Of a DNA stretch of 64,000 nucleotides, positions 44,202 to 51,455 are shown in pieces (positions within the stretch are counted from its first letter, which is position 1; the number at the start of each line of letters is the position of its first letter). The notes beneath the pieces were generated by a model. The model was not told the DNA's origin. It did not search any database and saw only the letters and a list, made by a program, of their open reading frames with translations. This DNA is from Ruminococcus sp. 210702-SL.1.03 (lineage in GTDB: Bacteria > Bacillota > Clostridia > Oscillospirales > Ruminococcaceae), in assembly GCF_020559915.1 (NCBI RefSeq), contig NZ_JAJCLZ010000001.1, positions 248,001 to 312,000 of the forward strand, given 5' to 3'. The position numbers and the translations under genes are program-made.

Positions 44202-45536
44202 CTACTGCATATCCGAGATAACGTAAGGCAGCTCTATCACAAAGCACACGCCGCCGTCGTAGAGGTTTTCGACAAATATTTTGCCGCCGCAGAGGTCTAC
44301 CACGCGGTGCACCAGCGCTAATCCCAGACCATTGCCCTCAGTCTTGCGCGAATTGTCGCCCTGATAGAATTTGTCGAAAATTTTCTCGGCGACCTCAGGC
44401 GGTATCTGCGGGCCGTCGTCGGAAATGCGAACGGTTATGTTCTTATCGGTGCGGAAAAGGCGCACGCCTATATGGCCGTTTTCGGGCGTGAATTTTATCG
44501 CGTTGTTGATGATATTCTGCCATATCTGCGCCATAAGCTCCTCGCTGCCGAAGTAGTAAACGCTGTCCAGCTCTATATTCAGCTCGATGTTTTTCTTCGT
44601 CCACTCAGGCTCCAGCACAAGCAAAATCCTGCGTATCTGCTCGTCGATGGAAAAGCGCGTTTTGTTGCTTACTGTAGTCTGATTTTCCAGTTTTGAAAGG
44701 CGCAGTATATCGGTCGTCAGTTTCGAGAGCCTGCCCGTTTCGTTCACGATTATCTGAGTGTACTCGCGGCGGTCGGCATCGGATAAGTTATCGTCCTGCA
44801 AAAGCTTTGCAAAGCCCTGTATAGAGGCTAGCGGCGTTTTGAATTCGTGCGAAACGTTGCTGATAAAGTCGCCGCGCAGCGACTCTATGCCCGAAAGCTC
44901 CTGCGCCATTTTGTTGAAGTTATTGATGAGCACGTTCAGCTCGGCGTCTTTGCAAAGCGGTACGGTAACGTTGAAATGTCCGCGGGATACCATAGCCGTA
45001 GCGCCCGTGAGGTTGCGGACGGGGCGGAGTATGCGGCGGGTGAGAAATACAGTAAGCACAGAGCCTAAGATTATGCTGACCATAAGCGCTATCAGCATAG
45101 CCATTATCGTCATCCAGTAGTAGTTGTCTTTGGCAAACGATGTAATGCTGAGATACTCGCCGTTTATAACGGTATAGCCCACCACCGTAGGTATAAATCC
45201 CGTGACCTCGACGTAGCAGTTGTGCTCGGAAGCCTCGATCTTAACGCGGTAATACTCGGTGCTTTTCGGCTTTATGACGGTAACTTCCGAGGTGTCGTTA
45301 TTGCATATCGAGATTATCTCGCTGGTGGTATACTTTCCCACGCTTTCAAGCCGCTTCATCGAGTTTGCGAGGGTAACTATCTGATTTTCGATGTTGCCTA
45401 CCAGCGAGGGGCGCATTATAAGCATAAGCGCCGCCAGCGAAATGATGGATGACACCAGCATTACTACAAGGAACATCAGCGCAAATTTGAATTGCAGGGT
45501 GGTCTTGCCCGTTTTGATCTTGGTCGCTTTTTTCAT
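44202..45536 (-). CDS. Two-component sensor histidine kinase
   Basis: 444 residues. Two membrane segments (about 15-40 and 140-163) enclose an extracellular sensor of about 100 residues. A HAMP linker follows, then the HisKA box SNVSHEFKTPLASIQGF and the ATPase boxes NNAIKFTPENG (N), DDGPQIPPEVAEKIFDKF (G1) and GNGLGLALVH (G2). All phosphotransfer residues are intact. The signal is unknown. The response regulator lies immediately upstream (25-nt gap). Confidence 0.95.
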   Translation of the reverse strand: MKKATKIKTGKTTLQFKFALMFLVVMLVSSIISLAALMLIMRPSLVGNIENQIVTLANSMKRLESVGKYTTSEIISICNNDTSEVTVIKPKSTEYYRVKIEASEHNCYVEVTGFIPTVVGYTVINGEYLSITSFAKDNYYWMTIMAMLIALMVSIILGSVLTVFLTRRILRPVRNLTGATAMVSRGHFNVTVPLCKDAELNVLINNFNKMAQELSGIESLRGDFISNVSHEFKTPLASIQGFAKLLQDDNLSDADRREYTQIIVNETGRLSKLTTDILRLSKLENQTTVSNKTRFSIDEQIRRILLVLEPEWTKKNIELNIELDSVYYFGSEELMAQIWQNIINNAIKFTPENGHIGVRLFRTDKNITVRISDDGPQIPPEVAEKIFDKFYQGDNSRKTEGNGLGLALVHRVVDLCGGKIFVENLYDGGVCFVIELPYVISDMQ

Positions 45537-45561
45537 CAGTTCACGTCCGTTTCGTAATGTC

Positions 45562-46239
45562 CTACTTTTTCTTTACAGCCTTGTATCCAAGCCCGCGCAC
45601 CGTCACGATGTCGAAATCATCATTAGGCGTATAGCGCTCGCGCAGGCGCTTTATGTGAACGTCTACCGTGCGCTCGTCTACTTCGCTCTCCAGCCCCCAA
45701 AGTTCGTCGAGAAGCTGGCGGCGGGTGAAGATCTTGTTCGGGTACGAGAGCAGCTTGAAGAGCAGCATAAACTCTTTGTTCGGTATAGTTTCGGGCGACT
45801 TGCCCTCAAACGTGACTGTAAGCGCGTCGTAATTCAGGGTGCAGCTTCCGACGGTAAGGGCGTGGTCGGAAGCCATTTTTGCGCGGCGCAGCAGCGCGCC
45901 CACGCGCAGTATCATCTCGTCGATATTGATAGGCTTTACCATGTAATCGTCCGTGCCCGCCATAAAGCCCTTTTGCTTATCGGTAAAGCTGTCCTTCGCC
46001 GTTACCATCAGCACGGGCATTTCGTAGCGTGCAGCGCGAAGCTGTTTTACCAGCTCGTACCCGTCGATCTTCGGCATCATTATGTCCGAGATCACGAGGT
46101 CTACCGATATGCGCTCCATAACGTCAAGCGCGTCCTCACCGTCTACCGCGGGGTAAGGCATATAGCCGTTTTGCTTGAGCGCCGCGCACATCAGCTTGCG
46201 CAGGCTGTCGTCGTCCTCTGCTACAAGAATCGAAAACAT
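45562..46239 (-). CDS. OmpR/PhoB-family response regulator
   Basis: 225 residues. The receiver domain has EDDD (acidic pocket), LVISDIMMPKIDGYELV (phosphorylated Asp) and VTAKDS (switch, Lys). The C-terminal winged helix (LLFKLLSYPNKIFTRRQLLDELWG, VDVHIKRLRERY) binds DNA. It pairs with the kinase downstream. A 30-bp inverted repeat at 46312-46341 lies in its upstream region. Confidence 0.95.
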   Translation of the reverse strand: MFSILVAEDDDSLRKLMCAALKQNGYMPYPAVDGEDALDVMERISVDLVISDIMMPKIDGYELVKQLRAARYEMPVLMVTAKDSFTDKQKGFMAGTDDYMVKPINIDEMILRVGALLRRAKMASDHALTVGSCTLNYDALTVTFEGKSPETIPNKEFMLLFKLLSYPNKIFTRRQLLDELWGLESEVDERTVDVHIKRLRERYTPNDDFDIVTVRGLGYKAVKKK

Positions 46240-46311
46240 TCTTTTTTCCTTTCTTAAAAAGCTAATTGTTAAGTTTTTGTAAACTCTTGTGTTTTAATCA
46301 AAATTGCCCTT

Positions 46312-46341
46312 TTGTGACCCGATAATTCATATTCGGTTCAC
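46312..46341. repeat. Inverted repeat upstream of the response regulator
   Basis: TGTGACCCGA and TTCGGTTCACA arms around an AT-rich centre. It lies between the response-regulator start and the plus-strand RNA promoter. A role as operator is possible but not shown. Confidence 0.45.
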
Positions 46342-46350
46342 ACAGGGGTG

Positions 46351-46357
46351 CTAATAT
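46351..46357 (+). promoter_or_regulatory. Extended -10 promoter of the structured RNA
   Basis: TGCTAATAT contains the TGn motif directly before TAATAT. No good -35 box is seen. Transcription would begin near 46362-46366, at the foot of the long hairpin. Confidence 0.45.
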
Positions 46358-46361
46358 ATAG

Positions 46362-46545
46362 TTGTCGGAAGGATAAGGCGCAGATGTGCCGAAAACTTCC
46401 CGCCTGTCGGTTTAGGTTAGAGTTCAGAAGATGTTATCTTCCCCCCTCTCACCGGTCTGCAAAGATCGCAGATAGAGTTTTCTGAACTTTAACCCAAACC
46501 GACAAGCGTAACTTTTGAATTAACCTTATCCCTTTCATAATTCTA
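46362..46545 (+). ncRNA. Structured non-coding RNA candidate, 6S-like shape
   Basis: About 180 nt between a plus-strand promoter and a terminator, without a credible ORF. GGATAAGG near the 5' end pairs with CCTTATCC near the 3' end. A large open bubble follows (26 nt and 19 nt sides). Then a long stem of about 23 pairs forms between TGTCGGTTTAGGTTAGAGTTC and GAACTTTAACCCAAACCGACA. A small TCTGC...GCAGA hairpin is inside. Closing stem, central bubble and terminal stem are the general plan of 6S RNA (ssrS). The primary sequence was not matched to a family, and the symmetric fold leaves some doubt about strand. Confidence 0.5.
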
Positions 46546-46550
46546 TAAAA

Positions 46551-46600
46551 AATTAATGCTCATTACCACGCCGAAATTGTAGTGAGCGTTAATTTTTTTA
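46551..46600 (+). terminator. Terminator of the structured RNA
   Basis: Stem AATTAATGCTCATTAC / GTAGTGAGCGTTAATT (46551-46566 with 46579-46594) followed by T7. It is separate from the pncB terminator and oriented to end a plus-strand transcript. The A-run also permits reverse use. Confidence 0.75.
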
Positions 46601-46622
46601 TGGCAAAATTTATAGCGAAGAT

Positions 46623-46664
46623 AAAAAAGCTGCCGCGGCATTTCTGAGCCGTAGCAGCTTTTAT
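46623..46664 (-). terminator. Terminator after pncB
   Basis: Minus-strand stem AAAAGCTGC...GCAGCTTTT with inner CGGC/GCCG pairing, followed by T6. Confidence 0.85.
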
Positions 46665-46700
46665 CCGCTTTATACGTTTTATCAGCAGCTTTTTGCAGGC

Positions 46701-48137
46701 TCAGAGCTTTTCCGCAAGAAGCTGATTTTTTATGCTCCAAAGCTTTTTTGAGAGGTCTACATAGTACTTATGCGGATTCTCGAAGCGCTTTATCTCGTCC
46801 CAAAGGGTGTCCACCTGCGCCGCGCAGTACTCGCATATCTCCTTGTACGTCGGCTCTTTGTAGACCTGCTTTCCGTTTATGAATATCGGCTGCAGCAGCT
46901 CTTTCGCGGTGAAATTTCTCACCATTTTCTTTTTCCAAGTGTAATCGGGGTCGAAAATGACGAGATCGCGGCTCTCGTCGATCTTTTCGTCGAACACACA
47001 GAGCTGATCGGCTATCGCCTTTCCGCTGTCGCGGTCGTAAAGGCGGTACACCTTTTTATAGTGCGGCGTAGTGACCTTGCTTACGTTTTCAGAGATTTTT
47101 ATCTTAGGAACTACCTTGCCGTTTTCCTCAACGGCGCAGAGCTTGTAAACTCCGCCGAATACGGGGTAGGAGCGCGAGGTTATCAGCCTTTCGCCTACGC
47201 CGAAAAGGTCTACCTTAGCGCCCTGATATATCATATCTCGAATGATGTATTCGTCCAGTGAGTTTGAAGCAACTATCTTGCAGTCGGGGTAACCGGCGTC
47301 GTCGAGCATCTTGCGGGCTTTTTGCGAGAGGTAAGTAATATCGCCCGAATCGATCCGCACGCCCTTAGGCCGGCAGCCCATAGGCTTCAGCACGGTATTG
47401 AAAGCGCGGATGGCGTTCGGTATGCCGCTCTCAAGCACGTTGTAAGTATCTACCAGCAGTGTGACATCGTTCGGATAGCATTTGCAGTAGGTCTTGAAAG
47501 CCTCATACTCGTCGTCGAACATCTGCACCCAAGAGTGCGCCATAGTGCCCGTAGCGGGAAAGCCGAAAAGCTGATCGGTTATAGTGCAGGCGGTAGCAGC
47601 ACAGCCGCCTATGCCCGCAGCCCTAGCGCCGTAGATAGCGGCGTCAGCGCCATGTGCGCGGCGAGAACCGAATTCAGACACCGCCCTGCCCTGCGAAGCG
47701 CGAACGATCCTGTTAGCCTTAGTAGCTATGAGCGACTGGTGATTTATCATCAGCAGCAGATACGTTTCCACAAGCTGCGCCTGTATAGACGGCGCGCGGA
47801 CGGTTATCAGCGGCTCGCGCGGGAAAACTACCGTGCCCTCGGGAACTGCGTAAATATCGCCCGTAAATTTGAAATCGCGGAGGTATTCGAGAAAGCCCTC
47901 GTCGAAAGTATTCTTTGAGCGCAAAAACTCTATATCCTCATCGGAAAAATGCAGGTTTTTGATATACTCGATCACCTGCGAAAGTCCGCAGCAGATGGCA
48001 AAGCCGCCCTCATCGGGCACGTCGCGAAAAAAGAGATCGAAGTACGAGATCTTATCCTTCATGCCGCTGACGAAATAGCCGTTGCCCATAGTAAGCTCGT
48101 AGTAATCACAAAGCATGGTGTAATTATATGGATTCAT
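46701..48137 (-). CDS. pncB: Nicotinate phosphoribosyltransferase
   Basis: 478 residues. The N-terminus MNPYNYTMLCDYYELTMGNGYF is the substrate-binding start of the family. The phosphoribosyltransferase core has SEFGSRRAHG (catalytic His), GTMAHSWVQMF and VRIDSGDITYLSQKARKML. It converts nicotinate to nicotinate mononucleotide. With the nicotinamidase 32 nt upstream it forms a two-gene NAD salvage unit feeding NadD. Confidence 0.97.
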   Translation of the reverse strand: MNPYNYTMLCDYYELTMGNGYFVSGMKDKISYFDLFFRDVPDEGGFAICCGLSQVIEYIKNLHFSDEDIEFLRSKNTFDEGFLEYLRDFKFTGDIYAVPEGTVVFPREPLITVRAPSIQAQLVETYLLLMINHQSLIATKANRIVRASQGRAVSEFGSRRAHGADAAIYGARAAGIGGCAATACTITDQLFGFPATGTMAHSWVQMFDDEYEAFKTYCKCYPNDVTLLVDTYNVLESGIPNAIRAFNTVLKPMGCRPKGVRIDSGDITYLSQKARKMLDDAGYPDCKIVASNSLDEYIIRDMIYQGAKVDLFGVGERLITSRSYPVFGGVYKLCAVEENGKVVPKIKISENVSKVTTPHYKKVYRLYDRDSGKAIADQLCVFDEKIDESRDLVIFDPDYTWKKKMVRNFTAKELLQPIFINGKQVYKEPTYKEICEYCAAQVDTLWDEIKRFENPHKYYVDLSKKLWSIKNQLLAEKL

Positions 48138-48169
48138 AGCGCAGACCCCCTGCCTTTATCCGCAGTGCC

Positions 48170-48697
48170 TTATTCGGGGCGAACTACGGTTATCTGAAGA
48201 CCCTCCATAACGTCGTAAGCCTTAGCCTCAAGCTCGGCGTCGGGAGCGGCGGTGTACTCGGTATTTATGATGACCTCGGTCTCGGGCAGCGCGGTCTTTA
48301 TCATTACGGCGTTTGCGAGAACGCACATATTGGTAACTACGCCTACCAGCTCTACGGTATCGTAAGACTTAAATTTCAGGTGATCTGCAAGCTCGAGCGA
48401 GCCGAAGGTATCCTTATAAAATACCTTATCCTTATCGGTGCGCTCTTTAGCGGTAAAGCCGTAAAGACGGTGGCCGGGAGTGTCCTCTATGCAGTGCTCT
48501 ACGGGCAGCTTTCTGCCCTCCTGAGTAGTAAGGTAATCTTCCTGATGAGTATCCATAGTGTAGATAACATCTCCGCCCTCTTTGCGGTAATCGCGGATCT
48601 TATGCGCTATCTTTCTGTCGAGCGCCTCTGCGCCCTCAAATCCCAGAGAACCGTTTACAAAATCGTTCTGGTAATCAACAACAACAAGCAGTTTCAT
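48170..48697 (-). CDS. Nicotinamidase/isochorismatase-family cysteine hydrolase
   Basis: 175 residues. The catalytic triad is visible: Asp in VVVDYQNDFVNGSL, Lys in VFYKDTFGS and Cys in GVVTNMCVLANAV. The metal site is YTMDTHQEDY. Position directly upstream of pncB makes nicotinamide deamidation the most probable activity (PncA role). The transcript probably starts beyond the MITE-like element, which would then form its 5' leader. Confidence 0.9.
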   Translation of the reverse strand: MKLLVVVDYQNDFVNGSLGFEGAEALDRKIAHKIRDYRKEGGDVIYTMDTHQEDYLTTQEGRKLPVEHCIEDTPGHRLYGFTAKERTDKDKVFYKDTFGSLELADHLKFKSYDTVELVGVVTNMCVLANAVMIKTALPETEVIINTEYTAAPDAELEAKAYDVMEGLQITVVRPE

Positions 48698-48806
48698 ATA
48701 TGCTCCTCCAATTCAGAGATCCGCTGCGGTGGATCTTTCCGCGCGGTCATTATCATTCATAAAAGCCTTTCGCTGCGTGGTGAAATTATTTGCAGCGATA
48801 GGCTTA

Positions 48807-49021
48807 AAGGCAGCACCGCACAACTATTGTGTACGAGATTGCGTGGTTCAATTTATAATTGAACCGTCAGATTTTTCGTCAGATTGCCAAAAGCCGACGC
48901 AGGCTAACTCGCGTTAGTCAAGGAGGTTTTTGGTGATATGGCGGAAAACTGTTTTAGCTACGCAAAAACTCAAGCAAGGCGTGCACAAAGCCGCTAGGCG
49001 GTAGTTGTGCGGTGCTGCCTT
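48807..49021. mobile_element. MITE-like element with 20-bp perfect terminal inverted repeats
   Basis: AAGGCAGCACCGCACAACTA at 48807-48826 is repeated exactly in reverse complement at 49002-49021, giving a 215-bp unit. TTAA stands at both edges (48804-48807 and 49020-49023), a possible target duplication. Inside are a perfect hairpin GGTTCAATT-TAT-AATTGAACC (48845-48865), a CTAAC...GTTAG hairpin and a 23-codon ORF with a strong ribosome site. There is no transposase, so movement would need one supplied elsewhere. No second copy is present in the window. Confidence 0.7.
48933..49004 (+). CDS. Small ORF inside the MITE-like element (23 aa)
   Basis: A GTG start six nt after AAGGAGG reads MIWRKTVLATQKLKQGVHKA and three more residues. 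The TAG stop forms the first bases of the right terminal repeat. The peptide would be basic (about seven Lys/Arg). No family is recognised. The strong ribosome site favours real translation, but the ORF is short and chance cannot be ruled out. A frame-shifted ATG (48939) would give a 19-residue alternative. Confidence 0.35.
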   Translation: MIWRKTVLATQKLKQGVHKAARR

Positions 49022-49127
49022 AATCATTATAACATTTTTTTCTCGTTTTGAAAAGGGATAACGCCCTTTCGGCATATACTTTTTACATTTCATTCATATT
49101 TGATACACACGGGATATTTCTGCGTGC

Positions 49128-49164
49128 AAAAAAAGCGCCCCGCGCAGCAGCACGCAGGGCGGCA
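49128..49164 (-). terminator. Terminator after the lipoprotein gene
   Basis: Minus-strand GC-rich stem GCCGCCCTGCG / CGCGGGGCGC followed by T7. Confidence 0.85.
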
Positions 49165-49177
49165 TTTTCTCGACTCA

Positions 49178-49495
49178 TCAGCGAAGTATGTCGTCTACTA
49201 TACTTTCAGCAGCGTCAAGCCCGTCGTCGATACCGTCGGCAACATCGTCGCCTACGCGGTCGGCTTTAGACATCAGCGTATCGCCGCTCTCGCTGCGCGA
49301 ACTGCTTGAGGAGGACTCGCTCTTCTTAGAGGTGGCAGCCTTTGAAGTGTCGGTCATCTCGTCCTTATCGGCTGCGGAGGAAACTTTGCCCTCAGACGAA
49401 GCGTTCGACGAAACATCGCCTTCGTTATCGCCGCAGGCGGTGAGCATTGCAGCGGCGGTGAGCGCCGAGAGAATGAATGCAAACATTTTTTTCAT
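49178..49495 (-). CDS. Small Ser/Asp-rich lipoprotein
   Basis: 105 residues. A signal peptide with lipobox LTAC (Cys21) is followed by an acidic, Ser-rich, disordered region with runs of serine. A short helical end (ADRVGDDVADGIDDGLDAAESIVDDIL) closes it. It should be lipid-anchored on the outer face of the membrane. The function is unknown; it is monocistronic. Confidence 0.75.
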   Translation of the reverse strand: MKKMFAFILSALTAAAMLTACGDNEGDVSSNASSEGKVSSAADKDEMTDTSKAATSKKSESSSSSSRSESGDTLMSKADRVGDDVADGIDDGLDAAESIVDDILR

Positions 49496-49575
49496 ATCTG
49501 CGTTGATCCTTTCTGAATTTGATTTGCCAGAACTTTACGGCTGAAAATATTATCTGCAATAAATCACCAAATATA

Positions 49576-49610
49576 CGAAAACAGGCGAGCCGTTTTTTCA
49601 GCCCGCCTGC
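49576..49610 (-). terminator. Terminator after the secreted anchored protein gene
   Basis: Minus-strand stem CAGGCGGGC / GCTCGCCTG with a loop, followed by TTTTCG. Confidence 0.75.
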
Positions 49611-49630
49611 AAATTTTCCAAAATTTTGAT

Positions 49631-50479
49631 TTAATAAAATCTCTTCTTAGCCTTTACTATCGCGAATGCCACCGCGCCGCCTACTACGAGAATTGCGGCT
49701 GCTATCACGATGATTATTCCTACCGAGCCGCCCTCGCTGGACTTTTCCACCTCGCTGGTGTCTACGGTAGTCTGCTTTTTGTTCTGCTTAATAACGTCGC
49801 CCTTGTCAGAAATAGGTGCGTTGGCGTTGTAGGTGTCGAGAGTAACAACAGGGTTCGCGTCGCCATCGGTAGCGTACAGCAGAGAGAGGTTGTCGAGATA
49901 CATAACGTCGCCGGTGTAAGCCTGCGCCAGCGGAACTTTTATCAGTATCTCAGTAGTCTTTGTGTCGGTGGGGATAGTGATAAACTGCTTCTCGTAATTG
50001 TTTACATTTGAAGCGGCAGAGTAAGCTATCGTCTTTATCGTCGGGGTGGTAAGCTCCTTATCGGCGTTCTGACCGAAAACGTATGCCTTATCCTCGTTCA
50101 GCAGGCCCTCGATATTCACGTTAAATCTTGTGTAGAAGCTGAGGGTGTAGCCGTCGAAATTATCCAGCCCGAATTTCTCAGCGCTGAGCATTATGCCCAT
50201 GCTGTCCTCAGAGCCGCCCGCGTAATCGGGAGGGTTGGTAAGGTTTGCCGTCAGCTTTGCCGAAGCGCCCTGATAGACTACGTCGCGCTCGCTCTTCAGC
50301 GAATAAGCGCCGCTGCCCGTATCATCGAAAACGTCGATGTACTTGCTCCAGTCATCGCCGTCGAAAGCGAGGGTAGGCGCAACATCTTCGCTCGTATCAG
50401 CTGAAGTTGTAAGCGCGGCAGCGCCCGAAAGAGCCACGCCGCATATAAGCAGTGCAGAAACAAATTTTTTCAGTATCAT
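49631..50479 (-). CDS. Secreted, C-terminally anchored protein with jelly-roll-like domain
   Basis: 282 residues. The signal peptide ends near residue 25. About 35-215 looks like a beta-sandwich of carbohydrate-binding type: LDNFDGYTLSFYTRFNV, TEILIKVPLA and YLDNLSLLY, where the last is typical of CBM-like folds. A Thr/Lys linker, one membrane helix (about 252-275) and a basic end (KAKKRFY) complete a surface-display layout without an LPXTG motif. The ligand is unknown. It has its own promoter and terminator. Confidence 0.75.
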   Translation of the reverse strand: MILKKFVSALLICGVALSGAAALTTSADTSEDVAPTLAFDGDDWSKYIDVFDDTGSGAYSLKSERDVVYQGASAKLTANLTNPPDYAGGSEDSMGIMLSAEKFGLDNFDGYTLSFYTRFNVNIEGLLNEDKAYVFGQNADKELTTPTIKTIAYSAASNVNNYEKQFITIPTDTKTTEILIKVPLAQAYTGDVMYLDNLSLLYATDGDANPVVTLDTYNANAPISDKGDVIKQNKKQTTVDTSEVEKSSEGGSVGIIIVIAAAILVVGGAVAFAIVKAKKRFY

Positions 50480-50529
50480 TTCAAAGTTTTTCCTTTCACG
50501 ATTTTTTCGCTGATTATTTATCCAATTAT

Positions 50530-50558
50530 ATTTTATACCAAAATATTGATTTTGTCAA
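50530..50558 (-). promoter_or_regulatory. Promoter for the secreted anchored protein
   Basis: Minus strand TTGACA (50553-50558), 17-nt spacer, TAAAAT (50530-50535). Confidence 0.75.
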
Positions 50559-50639
50559 TACTTTTAGCTGTCAGCATGGCACATTCCACGATTTGAACAA
50601 GTGTGTAATCGTATCAAGACATTTATAATGTAATTTCAC

Positions 50640-50683
50640 AAAAAAGGAGCGGCTCTCCCGAAACCGCGTTCGGAAAAGCCGCA
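50640..50683 (-). terminator. Terminator after hsp20
   Basis: Minus-strand stem GCGGCT...CCGAA / TTCGG...AGCCGC followed by CCTTTTTT. Confidence 0.85.
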
Positions 50684-50724
50684 GGAATGATCGATCAGTT
50701 TAGCAAGCTTTAAGTCGGATGTTA

Positions 50725-51144
50725 TCATCTGACTTCAAGGCGCTTGACCTCGGGCTGAGCCTTCTGCTTTTTCGGCATAGTCATGTAGAGAATACCGTTT
50801 TTGTACTCAGCGTCGATCTTGTCGGCGTCGATACCGCTTATGTCGAAGCTGCGCTGGTAAGAGCCGTAGCTGCGCTCGCGGCAAACGTAATTATCGCCGT
50901 CCTTTTTCTCTGAGGAATCGCTGTGCTCGGCGCTCAAAGTAAGCGTATTGCCCGAAATATCGAGCTTGATGTCGCTCTTCTCAAAGCCGGGCAGCTCAGC
51001 CTCCATCAAATATTTATCGCCCTCGTCCTTGATATCGGTTTTGAAGGCTGCGGGAGCCATGCCGCCGAAGAAGTCGTTCTCAAAATCGTGAAATGCGTTG
51101 AATAAGTCAAAGCTTTTTCTCTCAAAAGGTGTAAGTCCATACAT
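50725..51144 (-). CDS. Small heat-shock protein Hsp20
   Basis: 139 residues. The alpha-crystallin domain (about 33-130) has KTDIKDEGDKYLMEAELPGF, ISGNTLTLSAEHS, SYGSYQRSFDISGIDADKI and YKNGILYMTMPK. It is an ATP-independent chaperone that holds unfolding proteins. The CIRCE operator about 200 nt upstream points to control by HrcA. A short ORF with a strong ribosome site lies in the leader. Confidence 0.96.
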   Translation of the reverse strand: MYGLTPFERKSFDLFNAFHDFENDFFGGMAPAAFKTDIKDEGDKYLMEAELPGFEKSDIKLDISGNTLTLSAEHSDSSEKKDGDNYVCRERSYGSYQRSFDISGIDADKIDAEYKNGILYMTMPKKQKAQPEVKRLEVR

Positions 51145-51222
51145 AAGTCATGCCTCCAATTTCTATATTTCTTTTTAATTGACCAATTTGTATGATGTTT
51201 GATTGTTGATGTTTGATGTGAA

Positions 51223-51264
51223 CTATCTGAATATCTTTTGTTTCATTCGTTCCATCGGTACCAT
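51223..51264 (-). CDS. Short ORF in the hsp20 leader (13 aa)
   Basis: ATG at 51264, just after GAGGAAAGGAA, reads MVPMERMKQKIFR and stops 78 nt before the hsp20 start. The ribosome site is good, but a peptide this short may be chance. It could be a leader peptide. Confidence 0.3.
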   Translation of the reverse strand: MVPMERMKQKIFR

Positions 51265-51344
51265 TTCCTTTCCTCTTTCTTTAACTATATGATACGGCTC
51301 TTGTTTGAAAAATAAGTTACCGATATGTGAAAGTTTGATGAAAT

Positions 51345-51371
51345 TTAGCACTCACATTTTGAGAGTGCTAA
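51345..51371. promoter_or_regulatory. CIRCE element (HrcA operator)
   Basis: TTAGCACTC, nine bases, GAGTGCTAA: a perfect CIRCE inverted repeat. It is the only one in the window and lies upstream of hsp20. No groES/groEL or hrcA gene is nearby. Confidence 0.95.
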
Positions 51372-51403
51372 AAAGTTTGCATTGGCTCACTCGGCGGATG
51401 TGC

Positions 51404-51444
51404 ATAAAAATATCCCCGCGCATTTTGGCTCTGCACGGGGATAA
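51404..51444 (-). terminator. Terminator after the SPFH-protein gene
   Basis: Minus-strand stem TATCCCCGTGC / GCGCGGGGATA followed by TTTTTA. Confidence 0.85.
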
Positions 51445-51455
51445 AATTCTAAAGA

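Noticed and set aside
46543..46740. 65-codon minus-strand frame after pncB
   Set aside because: It overlaps the end of pncB and both terminators and has no recognisable protein features.
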